Shown: positions 1-12,308, numbered from the stretch's first letter. The stretch is DNA of 64,000 bases from Alviniconcha marisindica (GCA_018857735.1 JABMCL010003715.1:227501-291500), one strand, 5' to 3'. Numbers and translations are program-made. The notes: generated from the letters alone by a model not told the origin.

Positions 1-146
1 TAGTGTTACAGGGCTCCTCAAATGGCACATCGCGTTCGTTAGGGTCAGTGTTACCCACCCACTGACCCTAACGAACGCGATGTGCCATTGAGGACACACT
101 GACCCTAACGAACGCGATGTGCCATTTGAGGAGCCCTGTAACACTA
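1..146. repeat. Perfect 50-bp inverted repeat with a third internal copy
   Basis: Bases 1-50 are the exact reverse complement of bases 97-146. The 46-bp spacer (51-96) holds a further copy of the inner arm in the right-arm orientation (about 59-94, one T shorter in the ATTTGAGG part). The unit could fold into a long hairpin. It may continue left of the window. It could be a foldback or MITE-type element, or an inverted-duplication artefact of sequencing or assembly. Confidence 0.9.
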
Positions 147-339
147 AACGAACTCCGTATTTAGACAGGAAGAAAGCCTCGCTTTCGTCATCGCAAACGC
201 CTGCTGCATTCAAGAGTGCAGGATTCGGTCTATAATAATAATAATTATTTGTTACTGTAATCAGTCATTTTGTACCTTACCGCGCTAATGCGACCCGAAT
301 TTCCCGCAAGGAACAATGAAGGACTTAAAATCAGTCTCT

Positions 340-900
340 GTTCCCCCCCCCCCCCCCCTTCAGATTAATTAATTGTGTACTTGTCTTACTTTGCTTCATT
401 TTAGCTCTACTGGTTGGCTGCGAAGTTGCAGATAGTAATGGTTTCTTCAAATCATATTTTCATTTTGCCACAATGATTTCTATTCTATTCTGCTGTACCG
501 AGTGTCATTATGGGCAAATTTGTAAAGAGAGAGAGAGAGACAGACAGACACAGACAGACAGACAGACAGACAGAGAGACAGAGACGGCTTGTGCGTAAAT
601 CTGAACCCTCTGTAATGAAGTACCCCCCTACCCCTCCCCCGCCCCCCTCCCCCCCTTCAGATTAATTTTGTACTTGTCTTACTTTTGCTTCATTTTAGCT
701 CTATTTACTGGCTGCGAAGTTTCAGACAGTAATGGTTTCTTTAGTTCAGATTTTATTTTGCCACAATAATTTCTATTCTATTCTGCTGTATTCAGTGTCA
801 TTGTGGGCAAATTTGTAAAGAGAGAAAGAAAGAGAGACAGACAGACAGACAGACAGAGACAGTACCGGCGTGTGCGTAAATCTGAACCCTCCTGTAATAA
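340..900. repeat. Two-copy tandem duplication, unit about 300 bp
   Basis: The stretch from the C run and TTCAGATTAATT (about 343) through the (GA)/(CAGA) tract is repeated from about 650, with the same order: C-rich run, TTCAGATTAATT, GTACTTGTCTTACTT, GGCTGCGAAGTT, TTCTATTCTATTCTGCTGTA, GGGCAAATTTGTAAAGAGAG, then CAGACAGA repeats and GTAAATCTGAACCCTC. The copies differ by scattered substitutions and tract lengths. No coding potential is recognised. Confidence 0.8.
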
Positions 901-904
901 AGTA

Positions 905-1000
905 CCCCCCCCCCTCTCTCTCTCTCTCACACACACACACGAAGAAACAGAGAGAGAGAGAGAGGGGGGGGGGGGGAGGAGGGAGGCAGAGAGACAGAGA
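905..1000. repeat. Compound microsatellite C / CT / CA / GA / G
   Basis: A run of C is followed by (CT)n, (CA)n, (GA)n, a G run of about 14, and a GA-rich end. It may mark the edge of a third copy of the preceding duplicated unit, since AGTACCCCC precedes it as in the other copies. Confidence 0.85.
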
Positions 1001-1987
1001 CCGAGAGTCTTAATTTACAAAGAAACACAAGTGACGGCCTCTCGAATCACAAGCGGACAGACTGTGTGGCAGGAGAGGGAGCTGGAGAGCCGGAAAATCC
1101 GTTTTGTATCGAAAGGGACCCCAAGCCAACTCCAAAATTGAAAACAGAAAAGCTGCAGGCATGCCACTGACGGGTTTAAGACTTCAGACCGTTCGGTATT
1201 CGGAGTAAGCCAAGCTCCCATGCCGTTTCCGTCCTTTTATTACCATCGAACGTTTTGGCGTGCGCGCTAATACCACCCTGAAACACCGGCTTCAACAACA
1301 AAAACACAACACAGTCCGCGCATCATTTCCGTAAAAAGCAGCACACAAGCTGCATGGCCGGGTATGAGAGAGGGAGGAGGAAAACACGCTTTCCCGGTTT
1401 TCAGCGAGTCCAGCCTACAGATCACGTCTCCTGTGACTTTTTTTTTTTTTTTTTTTGCCCCCAATCGCAGCGACACACGCTATCCTAATTTCCAGCACCA
1501 AAAGACGCTGCCGCTCTCCCTCTCCCCACACACCCCCACAGTACCAGCCAAATGACAACAGCGAGCGAGCCGCTAGTTACAAAACACGACCATAATCGCC
1601 AAGATGATTATACCGCCAAGACAGGAAACGGGCCACGTGATTAGAGATTAGGCCGCAGAGCACAGAAACAATGCGCACACATTACCTATCAGACCGAGGA
1701 CAGCAGGAAAGGTTACTCGTGACTAGAGTTTATTCCCCCACGAGCCAGGGAAGCCGTCCGTTAATACTCGGCTAAGTCTGCTCAGCGAGTGACAGGGCGA
1801 GTCAAAGGGAACAATGGCTCGTCCCCAAACCTGTTAGTAATCACACCCTGATTTACACACAGATTATATAGCCACTGAGGAGGTCCGCCGGTGCAGTTCT
1901 TGTGGGGTGGCCCGAAGTGTCAGCATCGATTTTCCACATCCTTCCTCCGACCACTGCCGTAATTGGTTACTTACATAGGTCTCCGGT
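1001..1987. other. No gene recognised
   Basis: Mixed-composition DNA with a T19 run at 1438-1456. Near 1933-1972 there is a minus-strand copy of a dispersed repeat (ACCACTGCCGTAATTGGTTA) that also occurs near 29.0, 29.65, 31.45 and 60.4 kb. No ORF here resembles a known protein. Confidence 0.6.
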
Positions 1988-1994
1988 TTTTTTT

Positions 1995-2040
<46 letters not shown>

Positions 2041-2057
2041 TCTTCATTTACTCTGTT

Positions 2058-2092
<35 letters not shown>

Positions 2093-2145
2093 TTCTCTCT
2101 TTCTTTTTTTCTTTTCTTCTTTTTTCTTTCTTTTTCTTTCTTTCT
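1988..2145. repeat. Polypyrimidine tract, mostly (CT)n
   Basis: About 160 bases of almost pure pyrimidine on the plus strand: TTTTTTCTCTTC, long (CT) runs, then T- and TTTC-rich sequence. Confidence 0.9.
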
Positions 2146-2157
2146 TGTAACAGACAA

Positions 2158-2777
2158 CTGAAATCATATCAACCGCGTTTCTCTGAGCTTTATAACATTA
2201 TGCTTACGCCAGCACAGTCAAAAAAAACGAAATGTTGGAATCGAGTTTGTTGTTGTTGCTGGAATCATATCACTGCGTTTCTGTTAGCCTTATAACCGCT
2301 AAGAATGCTTACACCAGCACAGTCAAAACCAAATTGTTCGAATAGAGTTTGTTGTTTGTTGTTGTTGGAATCATATCACTGCGTTTCTGCCAGCCTTATA
2401 GCCGCTAAGAATGCTTACGCCAGCACAATCAGAACCGAAATCGTTCGAATCGAGTTTGTTGTTGTTGCTGGAATCATAGCACTGCGTTTCTGTTAGCCTT
2501 ATAACCGCTAAGAATGCTTACGCCAGCACAATCAGAACCGAAATCGTTCGAATCGAGTTTGTTGTTGTTGTTGGAATCATATCACTGCGTTTCTGTCAGC
2601 CTTATAACCGCTAAGAATGCTTCTGCCAGCACAATCAGAACCGAAATCGTTCGAATCGAGTTTGTTGTTGTTGTTGGAATCATATCACTGCGTTTCTGTC
2701 AGCCTTATAACCGCTAAGAATGCTTCTGCCAGCACAATCAGAACCGAAATCGTTCGAATCGTGTTTGTTGTTGTTGC
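2158..2777. repeat. Minisatellite, six copies of a unit of about 103 bp
   Basis: Each unit reads GGAATCATATCACTGCG, then TTATAACCGCTAAGAATGC, CCAGCACAATCAGAACC, TCGTTCGAATCGAG and a (TTG)n end. Copies start near 2158, 2258, 2368, 2469, 2572 and 2675. The first is most diverged and the last four nearly identical, as expected for expansion from one end. Short ORFs here are by-products of the repeat. Confidence 0.9.
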
Positions 2778-3240
2778 TGTGTGCTTTTCACCGGGGCCGG
2801 ACGCGCCCGATGTTTACGTGAGTGCATCGACGCCATGTTGCTACCACAGTCTTTGTACTCAAACTTTTCGCAAATTTGCGAGTAACTCCAGGGGGTGATG
2901 TCAGCGGAGAGCTGCGCGGGGGGGGGGGGGGGGGGGGGGGGGGGGCCTTTAACAGGAGGAGAGGGGCCGAAAAGCGAGGTTTGGGGCGTAGGGACGACCA
3001 CGCCAGCGTATGCCCGCTTTCTTTGCACTCTGTCCGACAAACTTGATACAAGAAGAGGCGTTGAGAGGGAGGTGCCAGTTCAAACTGCTGTCGATCTATT
3101 GATAGTTACTCTATTAGACCCCTTCGGTGCCAGTGTATTAAAAGACCCCTTCAGTGAAGACCCCTTCAGTGCCTGTGTATTAGACCCCTTCTGTGCCAGT
3201 GTATTTGACCCCTTCAGTGCCAGTGTCTAAGACAATGACC
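2778..3240. repeat. Segment related to 29.2-29.6 kb, G28 run and 24-bp repeats
   Basis: GATGTTTACGTGAGTGC and the following CTACCACAGTCTTTGTACTC are diverged versions of sequence at 29,500-29,575. A run of 28 G occupies 2918-2945. From about 3110 to 3230 short repeats of GACCCCTTCAGTGCCAGTGT occur five or six times with variable spacing. No gene recognised. Confidence 0.7.
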
Positions 3241-3296
3241 AATGACCAAACCTCTGAGCTAATGCTAACACTGGAACTGTCGACTAAGACTATGGA

Positions 3297-3326
3297 TCTT
3301 TTCTTCTTCTTCTTCTTCTTCTTCTT

Positions 3327-3380
<54 letters not shown>

Positions 3381-3420
3381 TCTCTCTCTTTTTCTTTCTT
3401 CTCTCTTTTTCTCTGTTGTT
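3297..3420. repeat. (TTC)n then (CT)n tract
   Basis: About 11 TTC units are followed by about 23 CT units and degenerate polypyrimidine to about 3415. Confidence 0.9.
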
Positions 3421-3524
3421 GTTGCTGATGTTGTTTGACTTTAACCATTTGTACGCAGTCTCCTTATCGGTCACAATTATTGAATACCTTTCCCGTCTCC
3501 GAGGTAACTGCAGTGTGCTAGTAC

Positions 3525-3526
<2 letters not shown>

Positions 3527-3599
<73 letters not shown>

Positions 3600-3658
3600 T
3601 TTTGTCTAATATCACCTCGATGTGAACAGACATAAAACATTGACTGATTGATTGATTG

Positions 3659-3719
<61 letters not shown>
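3527..3719. repeat. Two (CA)n tracts separated by (TGAT)n
   Basis: (CA)36 at 3527-3598, a 45-bp spacer ending in TGATTGATTGATTGATT, then (CA)29 at 3662-3719. Confidence 0.95.
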
Positions 3720-3723
<4 letters not shown>

Positions 3724-4216
3724 TAAGGACCAAAAAACAAAAACAAACAAAAATTAAGTATGTTTAGACGTATAAATCGCTGACGTCCACAGCAGTGTCA
3801 TTCATTACCCCAGGTCCGCAAGTCCTCGGGTTCCTGCTCTGCGTACCAGAGACAAAAGAAAATAATGGAAGATGCCGGTGGATGGTTCGTGGCTGATTAG
3901 TTTACCTCCTAGGAACATCCATTATATATATATATAATTACTTTTTTAATCCTTCCCCTAAATCATCGCAAGACGTTTCTGATGACGCACGGGGTTTACC
4001 TACCCAGGTTTACCGCACAGCAAAAACGGTGACGACTGCACAGCCTGACAAATCTATCAGCGTTGAGAACAGACTCCGACGGCTTGCCGCTGACCTCGAG
4101 GTTTTTGAAGCACGACTCTATTCAACATTTCTTTACACTCTTGTTCTTCTTGCTCTTCTCTTTCTCACAGCAGACAGTGGTGCGAGCAGGCAAAGCAAAG
4201 CTCAAAAAGTAGTAAG

Positions 4217-4270
4217 TAAGTAAGTTGGTGTTTTACGCCCAGTCAACCAGTGCGGTTATATAAGGGCGAT
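4217..4270 (-). mobile_element. SINE tail-only insertion, 54 bp, with target-site duplication
   Basis: The insert begins with TAAG repeats and reads GTTTTACGCCCAGTCAACCA, the reverse complement of a tail seen elsewhere in this window (GACTGGGCGTAAAACACCAA, resembling the molluscan Meta-type SINE 3' domain as I remember it). It is bracketed by a perfect 11-bp duplication, AAAGTAGTAAG, at 4206-4216 and 4271-4281. No tRNA head or body is present, so this is an extreme 5' truncation. Confidence 0.85.
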
Positions 4271-4516
4271 AAAGTAGTAAGAACCACCAGGCAAAGTTTC
4301 ACTTTTACCACATTAATGGTGTCAGAGGGGATGTGAGATCAAAAAAGACAACAACTACAACAAAAACTAAAAAAGCAACGTTCAAGTTCTTTGACACGCC
4401 GGACACTCAACTTCCAGGCTGATCCGCCTAACACTGATAATTTTATACTACGATACTCGCGCGACAAAACATTGTCGTTTGTGACTCACACACTAACAGT
4501 TTTATCATGCGTGTCA

Positions 4517-4519
4517 AAC

Positions 4520-4590
<71 letters not shown>

Positions 4591-4633
4591 TCACTCACTC
4601 ACACACACCAAAACAACAACAACAACAACAAAC
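4517..4633. repeat. (CA)n, (TCAC)n, (CAA)n compound microsatellite
   Basis: About 34 CA units to 4586, then TCAC repeats, CA again, and CAA repeats to about 4633. Confidence 0.95.
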
Positions 4634-5115
4634 TCCCCAAGTCGAACGCCACTAAGGAACTATTCGAAATTCGCCACCCTGGGCACAAAATCACAGCAGA
4701 GGTATGTGCATCACGTGCAAAAAAACAACAACACCCAAACAGACCATCCGCCTTTTCTCTGCACAAGACGTCAAAGCCATGATCCTGTCTCAACTTGCCA
4801 GGCAAGGTGCCGACCCGGCTGGCCCTCTCACCATTATTCACATTTCATTTGTTTGTTTCTTCCGACTGATCACACGCACACCCGCACACACATCGCAGCT
4901 GTCCATGCCCTGTATCTCGGGAGCAAGAGAAGTGCACTGATGCCAGATGAGATGACAGACAGACAGACACTGCGTCCGCTGGACTTGGCGTCGCGTTGTC
5001 ACGCGGTGGCTCTCACACACATTTAAAGGAACTGGCCTTGTCAAACCTATCGTGTTAAACTGGCACGAAGACGAGATAAAACACACACGCTGAACACTGA
5101 AGGGGTTAGATGCTT

Positions 5116-5121
5116 TGAGAG

Positions 5122-5181
<60 letters not shown>

Positions 5182-5345
5182 GACAGAGAGAGACAGAGAG
5201 AGACACAGACACAGACAGACAGACAGACAGACAGAGACAGACAGATGGAGAGAGACCGACACAGAGACAGATAGACAGAGATACAGAGACAGATGGAGAG
5301 AGACAGAGACACAGAGACAGAGAGACAGAGACAGGGAGAGGGAGA
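5116..5345. repeat. (GA)n / (CAGA)n compound tract
   Basis: Pure purine (GA)n near 5118-5172 grades into CAGA, CAGAGA and CACAGA variants to about 5345. ORFs of repeated Arg/Glu/Asp/Thr or Ser/Leu are repeat translations. Confidence 0.95.
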
Positions 5346-6008
5346 GGTTAAAACAAACAAACAAATTCTAGCACCACTCGAGGTCGAACATCAAGAAGAC
5401 CGCGGCACGCGACAGACGAGTTATAATACTGCAGTGTTCTGAACATCCGATCTCGTCACACTGTACCATGCCACACGTTTTTCTAAGTTTTAATAAGAAT
5501 AATATTTAAAAAAATAAAAGCCTGACATTTCAAGTCAAAACTCCTCCGAGTTTTCACTTCGATCGCGTCGACCCGTTCGTTGCGCGAAACACGTGTCAAG
5601 GTCCGTTCCTTTAAAAAAAAAAGCAAAAAAAAAAGCCCTCACATGTATCTGATCGGGTCGCGTCACAAAACCTAATGCCCTCTCCACACAGGCACGCTCA
5701 CAAAAATCAGATAATTGGGACAGATTTGCAATCGGGTCACAAAGCTGCATCATGCAGCACACGAAATTCTAAAATCTGGCAGCAAGCACTAGCAGCGTCG
5801 TCGTGCTGGTGGCTCCCACAACGCCGTAACGACGTGATGCCATGCCTACACAAATAGACACGCGTACTTAAATCTTCCTTCTTTTTCTGCTAATGATCCA
5901 CCACCTCCTCGACGTTCTGTTTACGCGAAAGCCTGTGCAAAGGGTGTGGTCAGGCCCGCTTCCCTTGTCCTCTCTGTTGTCAGCTTTCGTCTTCGGCACG
6001 ACAGTGTG

Positions 6009-6012
<4 letters not shown>
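5346..6012. other. No gene recognised
   Basis: Unique-looking, AT-moderate sequence. I see no conserved ORF, RNA gene or mobile element. Confidence 0.5.

Positions 6013-6081
<69 letters not shown>
6013..6081. repeat. (TA)n tract
   Basis: About 33 alternating TA units. Confidence 0.97.
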
Positions 6082-6083
<2 letters not shown>

Positions 6084-6615
6084 TCTTCTTTTTAAATCGC
6101 AACAACAGCGGAGCCTGCAGGAACTATATGTCGGAAAGTGACGTTCGATACGTCAACAACGATCAAAGTTTCCAATGACTCCCGCGCGCGCGCGTGTGTG
6201 TGCGTGTGCGTGACAGAGGGGGAGGGAGGGAGAGAGAGTGTGAGGGAGAGACAGGGTCAGAGAGTTCGACAAATCTGGGTAGCTCGAAAATCAGTCGATT
6301 CAAGGGACTAGATGAGTGGGTGTTTTTCGTTTGTTTGTTTCGCTGTTGTTTCAGACCACTGTTGTTCCAACCTTGCAAATCTACAAGGGAACTGAAACGA
6401 GCGTTGTTGCTGTAACTGGTGGTGGCAGTGGTGATGGTGGCCAGTGTGCACCTCGAGAGACTGACAGTCTACGGGAAAGCTGTCACTGAAGTTTGATTCG
6501 ATGCTGACTTTTCCAATCAGCTGACAACCGAGAATCACAAGTTCTAGAACTTCTACAGACTAGACGCAGCGCACAAAACTGACTCGAAGAAGCACCATGG
6601 ACCCTCTCGATAGGA

Positions 6616-6948
<333 letters not shown>

Positions 6949-6999
6949 GTCTTTCACTCGAAATCCGATCTTGTTCGCAACAACAACAACAACAACAAA

Positions 7000-7330
7000 A
7001 ACGTCTGAAAGTGGCGAAAACACCGACTGCGAATGCTGCTATTCTGTGCCCAGCAATAATTATGTACACGCGTATCACTGCCACAAGTACCGGTGACGTC
7101 ATAAAGTAAGCCGCCATGTGTGGCTAAAGTATCAAACACGTCACGAACCAAGCCTTTTCTGCTCTTCGTCGATAAAGAGCAAGTAAGTACAAAAAGGAGC
7201 TTACAATTCCAAACGAAAAGGACTTCGTTTGTATTACAAATACTGATACAGTGACAGAAAACCCCAACTGTAGCATGCAAATGAAAACAAATTTGCACAT
7301 TTTCTACCTTTTTGGGTCAACTTGTGTATT
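7000..7330. repeat. Diverged dispersed repeat, related to 12,940-13,230
   Basis: Both segments share TGACGTCAT, ATTCTTCGT/CTCTTCGTCG, GGTAAAGAGCAA/GATAAAGAGCAA and CCAACTTGTG/GTCAACTTGTG in the same order and orientation over about 280 bp. No coding function is seen. Confidence 0.55.
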
Positions 7331-7605
7331 CGGATGAACATTTAAAGACGGAAGAAGCCAGAAGCAGCACGGGAACATGCCGGGAAAAGAAAAGAAAAAG
7401 AAAGTAATTGGACTTTAACGTTCTGTCAACACCACATGGACAACCGAACTGCCAAAAGCAAACCACACATTTCAAAACTCTCATCATTATACATAAATCC
7501 TTTATCGAAAAATACAATAACATAATAACAACAACAATCGGCCGAAGGTGCTTCTCGTAAACACGGACGATCAAAATAAATTTGCCACTGTCGGTAGCAG
7601 AGCAT

Positions 7606-7923
7606 CGCGAGCCGGTTTGGCCTAGCGGTAAGGCGTTAGGTTGGTAAGCGGAAGGACCTCGGTTCGATACCGCTTCGGCTCTCCTTTCTCTTCAAAAAGG
7701 TTGTGGTTTGCGGACACTATCTTGTGACTTTGTCCATCACTTCCTACTGAAACTGAAACATTAAAATGGCTCTCATCGCTGCCCATCTTAATGCAGGAAT
7801 CATTCTGGTGGTGACAGTGTAGCGATAGGTATATAATCTCCCCTCTCCCTCCACCTCCATACCCCCTTCCCCCCCTTCTTAATAAGCCTTATGGTTTCTG
7901 AGGACGTTAAGCACCATGTTTAC
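7606..7923 (+). mobile_element. Full-length tRNA-headed SINE with perfect TSD
   Basis: A 318-bp element starting near GAGCCGGTTTGGCC. Pol III box A (TGGCCTAGCGG) lies at 7618-7628 and box B (GGTTCGATACC) at 7661-7671. The body carries TCATCGCTGCCCATCTTAAT and a pyrimidine-rich stretch. The tail reads AAGCCTTATGG and GACGTTAAGCACCATG. A perfect 11-bp duplication, TAGCAGAGCAT, flanks it at 7595-7605 and 7924-7934. The cloverleaf is imperfect (the T stem pairs only partly), so I call it a SINE head rather than a working tRNA gene. Confidence 0.9.
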
Positions 7924-8519
7924 TAGCAGAGCATGAAAGCAGGCACAAAGCAATGCGATTCAGCACTGTGGTCCCTCCCCTCTTGCCTCCCCCCCCCCTC
8001 CCCGCCCCTCACACAAAGACAAAATGATCAATGTCACATGTCATCCCTGTCTGTGTTCGGGGCGGTGCAGTCGTGATTTCACATTTTATTTCAAGACACT
8101 GGTTCCGGGAGAGAAAACAAAAATCGATACATAACGTCGTGTCAAGCGTGATCAACCCCAAAGGGTGACCCCCCCCTTAAAAGTCACGTTATTCTCGGCC
8201 ACAGATCGTTGAGTTCGGATGCAAAGATCGCTCGGTGCCAGTCTTGAACGCTCGTTAAATGGAAGCAAGGCTTTAAGAGGCTGAGATCGTGCCAGACCAA
8301 CAATGGTACTGTCTTAGTAATAAACGGCAACTGTGGCTGAAACGTTTGACAGGCGAGGTGAAGCGCACACGGCCTTTCCCCAAAGCTTAGATACAAGCAA
8401 AGATTTCCCCTACGAGGAAAATCTTTGATACCAGCCTGACCTGACTTAAAGTAAACTGACTCAACATGGCTTAGCAACAATTTGGAAAATATCTGAATAG
8501 GTATATATAATTACCATAT

Positions 8520-8741
8520 ACTTGTGATATATATTATAGGCATAAATTATTATCTATATTAAGATACATCTTAATATTATATGTATCTATACATATAATA
8601 TTAAGATACATGCTTTTGTAACTTATATATATATATATATGTGTGTTATAAAAGCATGTATCAATATCATTTAGATACATGCTTTTATAACTTATGTATA
8701 CATATATGTAATTATTTATGCCTAAAATATATATCACAAGT
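8520..8741. mobile_element. AT-rich foldback, MITE-like
   Basis: The 32-nt ends (8520-8551 and 8710-8741) are inverted repeats with two mismatches, both carrying ATAGGCATAAAT or its complement and CTTGTGATATATAT. The interior has nested palindromes around GATACATGCTTTT. A target-site duplication is not clear. Confidence 0.7.
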
Positions 8742-9748
8742 TATGTCCTCTTTATTTTCAAAAACACAAGGCAACCAAAAATAACATAAAAATAAATATT
8801 CGTCTTCGTAACATACTTCTACGCTTAATGTCTTTGAATCCTGTTACAAGACGAAATTAGTTTACCTGAATCGGGAATCCAGATTAACAGGTAAACAGAC
8901 AAGCTGTTTCACAGCTGAAGCCAGTGCCGTAATTCTATTCATTTCAAATGTATTTCCCCATTTCAAATGTATTTCCCAGTGCCGCAATTCGATTCATTTC
9001 AAATCTATTTCCCAGTGCCGCAATTCATTTCAAATCTGTTTCGGGCCGAAAAACGGTAGAGTTTTCCTGACCCGCTGAAGTCGAACAACTGCCAAGATCG
9101 TAACGGAAGTGATCACAGCTTCTCTCTGGTACAGCGGTAAACATCTAGTACCCTATGTAATATGCCGTAGTTAACTCGTCATTTGATTGGCAGATCGGTG
9201 CAGACAGATGCTTTATTCGCGTGCTGCGGCCTCTTTGACAAACCATAGAAGCTGCTAACGGTAAATAACGAGAAACCCACTACTGAGCATTGGTTAAAAG
9301 GTACCCTAGCGATTAAAGGCGTGTGTCTCGGGACTCGAACAGTCAGATCTAGGTCGACCACAGCTGCACAGACTGAAAGAAGGCAAACGGGAAGGCTGGC
9401 TGCTTGTCCCTGAACTGGGACAACAAATCCTTTAACTGATCCATAACCGCACGCACTAAAACTAAAAAAAGACTGAGACACAAAGGTTACCCTTGTGTCC
9501 TTAGACTGGGTCAATTAGGCCCATGTGGGTCAAAGCTGCAGATTTGTACACGAAAACAGACACAGAAAGGCTGCCCGTGTGTCCCTGAGGTGGGACAATT
9601 AGGCCCGTGTCGATCACAGCAAGAAGAAGAAGAAGAAGAAAGAAACGAGAAGAAAACAAAAACCAGAATGATAAAATAAAAACACATTGTCCACTTGTCC
9701 TTGAACTGGGAAAAGCGAACCTGTGTCGATCACAACTGCACAGATTAA
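8742..9748. other. No gene; small local repeats
   Basis: Short direct repeats of CCAGTGCCGCAATTC and TTTCAAATGTATTTCCC at about 8925-9040, and of CTGGGACAATTAGGCCCGTG-like sequence at about 9410-9720. (AAG)n at about 9620-9640. Confidence 0.5.
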
Positions 9749-9749
9749 A

Positions 9750-9750
<1 letters not shown>

Positions 9751-9822
<72 letters not shown>
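9751..9822. repeat. (GA)n tract
   Basis: About 36 uninterrupted GA units. Confidence 0.97.
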
Positions 9823-9826
<4 letters not shown>

Positions 9827-9984
9827 GCACGCGGGAGAACTACTATCGCGATAACACAAAATACGCATGCACCTCAGTGCTTGCTTCTGTCTCGCAGTCA
9901 TCTCATCCCGCGTGACAGTATTTATATGGATTAGCAGGGAACAGAAAACGCGAGGTTGTTTCTGAAAGGAAAAACAACAAGCGC

Positions 9985-9988
<4 letters not shown>

Positions 9989-10051
<63 letters not shown>
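9989..10051. repeat. (GT)n tract
   Basis: About 31 GT units, then GCGTGTG. Confidence 0.97.
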
Positions 10052-10057
<6 letters not shown>

Positions 10058-10559
10058 GTTTTGTTGTTGTCACAGTTCCCTTTGTAAAAAACGTCACTGT
10101 GTGCCGAGGAAATCCATTCCCAGCGCATCTACAGACGCACGTCTTTCATTCCACTGCTCTGTGCTCTTTGGACAACAGCATGGTCGGAAAAAGAAAAAAG
10201 AAAAAAGAAAAAAAAGATTAAGAAAGGCGTACAAACTAGAGGGCAAAAAAGGTGCCATGCCACAGCTTTCTATTTCTACAGCTTCAAACGTCACGAATGA
10301 CTCTAATGGCGCTGAGCAGAAGCGTCCAAAAAATGCTGACTTGTATTTCAGATCCTCACACTGACGCATACATTCCGTGTGTCCATTCACTTAAATTCAA
10401 TGCCACAAAGCAAAAACCTTTCCAAACGCAGAACAAGCGCAACCAAGCAACATATCCTGTTCATCGGGAATCGATCAGCTCAGTCTGAGCACGCCGAATA
10501 CAACCAAGCGAAAACTTCACGAACTCCATTCACACAATGCAACACATGCGAATGTCACT

Positions 10560-11990
10560 TGCACGTCAGCTCCACCCCTTGGGTCAATAATTCGGTAAAA
10601 CTCCTACACGCATGTCAAAGCCACTCTTCAAATCAATCCATCAGTGAAACTCACGCCAATGCCACACTGCCAGCCAATCCATTGCCGAAAACAGTCACAC
10701 ACATCAAAGCACCAATTCAAGTCTCTGCTCGTCTGTAAAACATCCCACACGACTCCCACTACCAAAACCACACTTTCTTCAGATTAGTCCAACGATGGAA
10801 CTCGCACATGACGACCGCCACACCAAGACCACTGCACACTTTCCTCCAATTAGTTCATCGGTGAAACTGGCATATGACGACCTCCTCGTCAAAATCGTAC
10901 ACAACTAGTCCATCGGTGAAACTCGTACATGACGAACCTCCACATCAAAACCACAGTTTCCTCCAATTAGTCCATCGGTGAACTTCGCACATGCCGACCT
11001 CCACATCAAATTAACACTTTCCTCTAATAGGTCCATCGATGAAACTCGCAAACCTAACCCCACATAAAAGCCACTTTCCCCAGGCCCGACCATCGCCGAA
11101 ACTTGCTAATCACGACCCCTACAGCAAAACCACACTTTCCACATGAGCCCATTGGTGAAACATGCATACAACTCTCACATCACAGTCACACTTTCCCAGG
11201 TCCGTCTACCAATGAAACTCCACTAAAGCAACTCTTCTCGAATCAGTCCAACGGTGAAATGGCACACGGCACCCTGACAATAAAAAGGAACACTTTCTCC
11301 AAGTCCGAACATTGGCGAAATTTGCACACGATCCCCTCACATCAAAGCGACACTTTCCCAAATCAATCCATCGGATAAACACGCACACAACCGGAAAAGC
11401 CCCCCCAGCCCCCCCCCCCCCCTTCCCCAAATCCGAACAATAACGGGAGAAACTCCCACTCGATCCACTCATACTAAAATCAACACTTTCGCAAAGTCCA
11501 AAACATCGGTGAATTTCGCACACGGTCTCAGGCACGCCAAAGCCACTTCCCAAACCAGTCGATCGGTTAAAAAAAAAAAAGTGCGTACAACTGGAACCCC
11601 TCACACCGAAGCCATTCTTCCCAAATCAGTCCATCGGTGAAAAGTGCATACAACCAGAACCCGTCACGCCAAAGCCATTCTTCCCAGACCAGTCAATCGG
11701 TGAGACGTGCATACAACTGGAACACCTCACACCAAAGCCAATTCCCCCCCCCCCCCCCCCCCCCGAGTCAGAACATTGCGCACGATCCCCTCACACCAAC
11801 GCCACTATTCCTACATCAGTCGCTCGGTGGAGCCCCTGACACATAGTGCAACACTGGAGCCCCTCACGCTGAAGTCACACTTTTCGTCAGAACATCGCGC
11901 ACGATCCCCTCATACCAATGCCACTCTTCCCAAATCAGTGCTCTCAAGAGCTACACTTGCCAAGTCAGCCCATCGGTGAAACTGAAACTC
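10560..11990. repeat. Old, diverged tandem array, unit about 55-75 bp
   Basis: Recurring order of CCATCGGTGAAACTCGCAC, then GACCTCCACATCAAAACCAC, then ACTTTCCTCCAATTAGT over about 1.4 kb. Copies vary in length and in the CTTCCCAAATCAGTCC segment and are interrupted by C runs at 11,410-11,422 and 11,744-11,764. Older than the other arrays, judging by divergence. Confidence 0.8.
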
Positions 11991-12308
11991 GCTCCCACCC
12001 ACCCACCACACACACACACACTCAAAGCCACACTTCAGGCTAATTCACCGGTGTGGGGACCAGACTACGACTACGAGAGAGCGAGAGAGCGAGAGAGACA
12101 GACGGACAGACACAGACACAGACACAGACAGACGAGAGAGGTTGTTACTCGGCGGCTGTCGGCAGTAGCGGCAGCTGCCAAATGAGCGGTGATTTGAGAA
12201 CCGGCGACATCCCCGCTCCGCTGCGACAGCACAATCCTGCTCTTGACCACCGCACCTGCAGGACTGACCACGCCTCAACTCCAGACATCCCTCTGCGACA
12301 ACCACGAC

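Noticed and set aside
59..94. Telomeric repeat (CCCTAAC)
   Set aside because: CCCTAAC occurs once per unit followed by GAACGCGATG and is not tandem as a hexamer.
7611..7678. Genuine tRNA gene
   Set aside because: Boxes A and B are present, but the T stem pairs poorly and the sequence continues into a SINE body with a TSD around the whole unit. A second identical arrangement exists at 25.6 kb.
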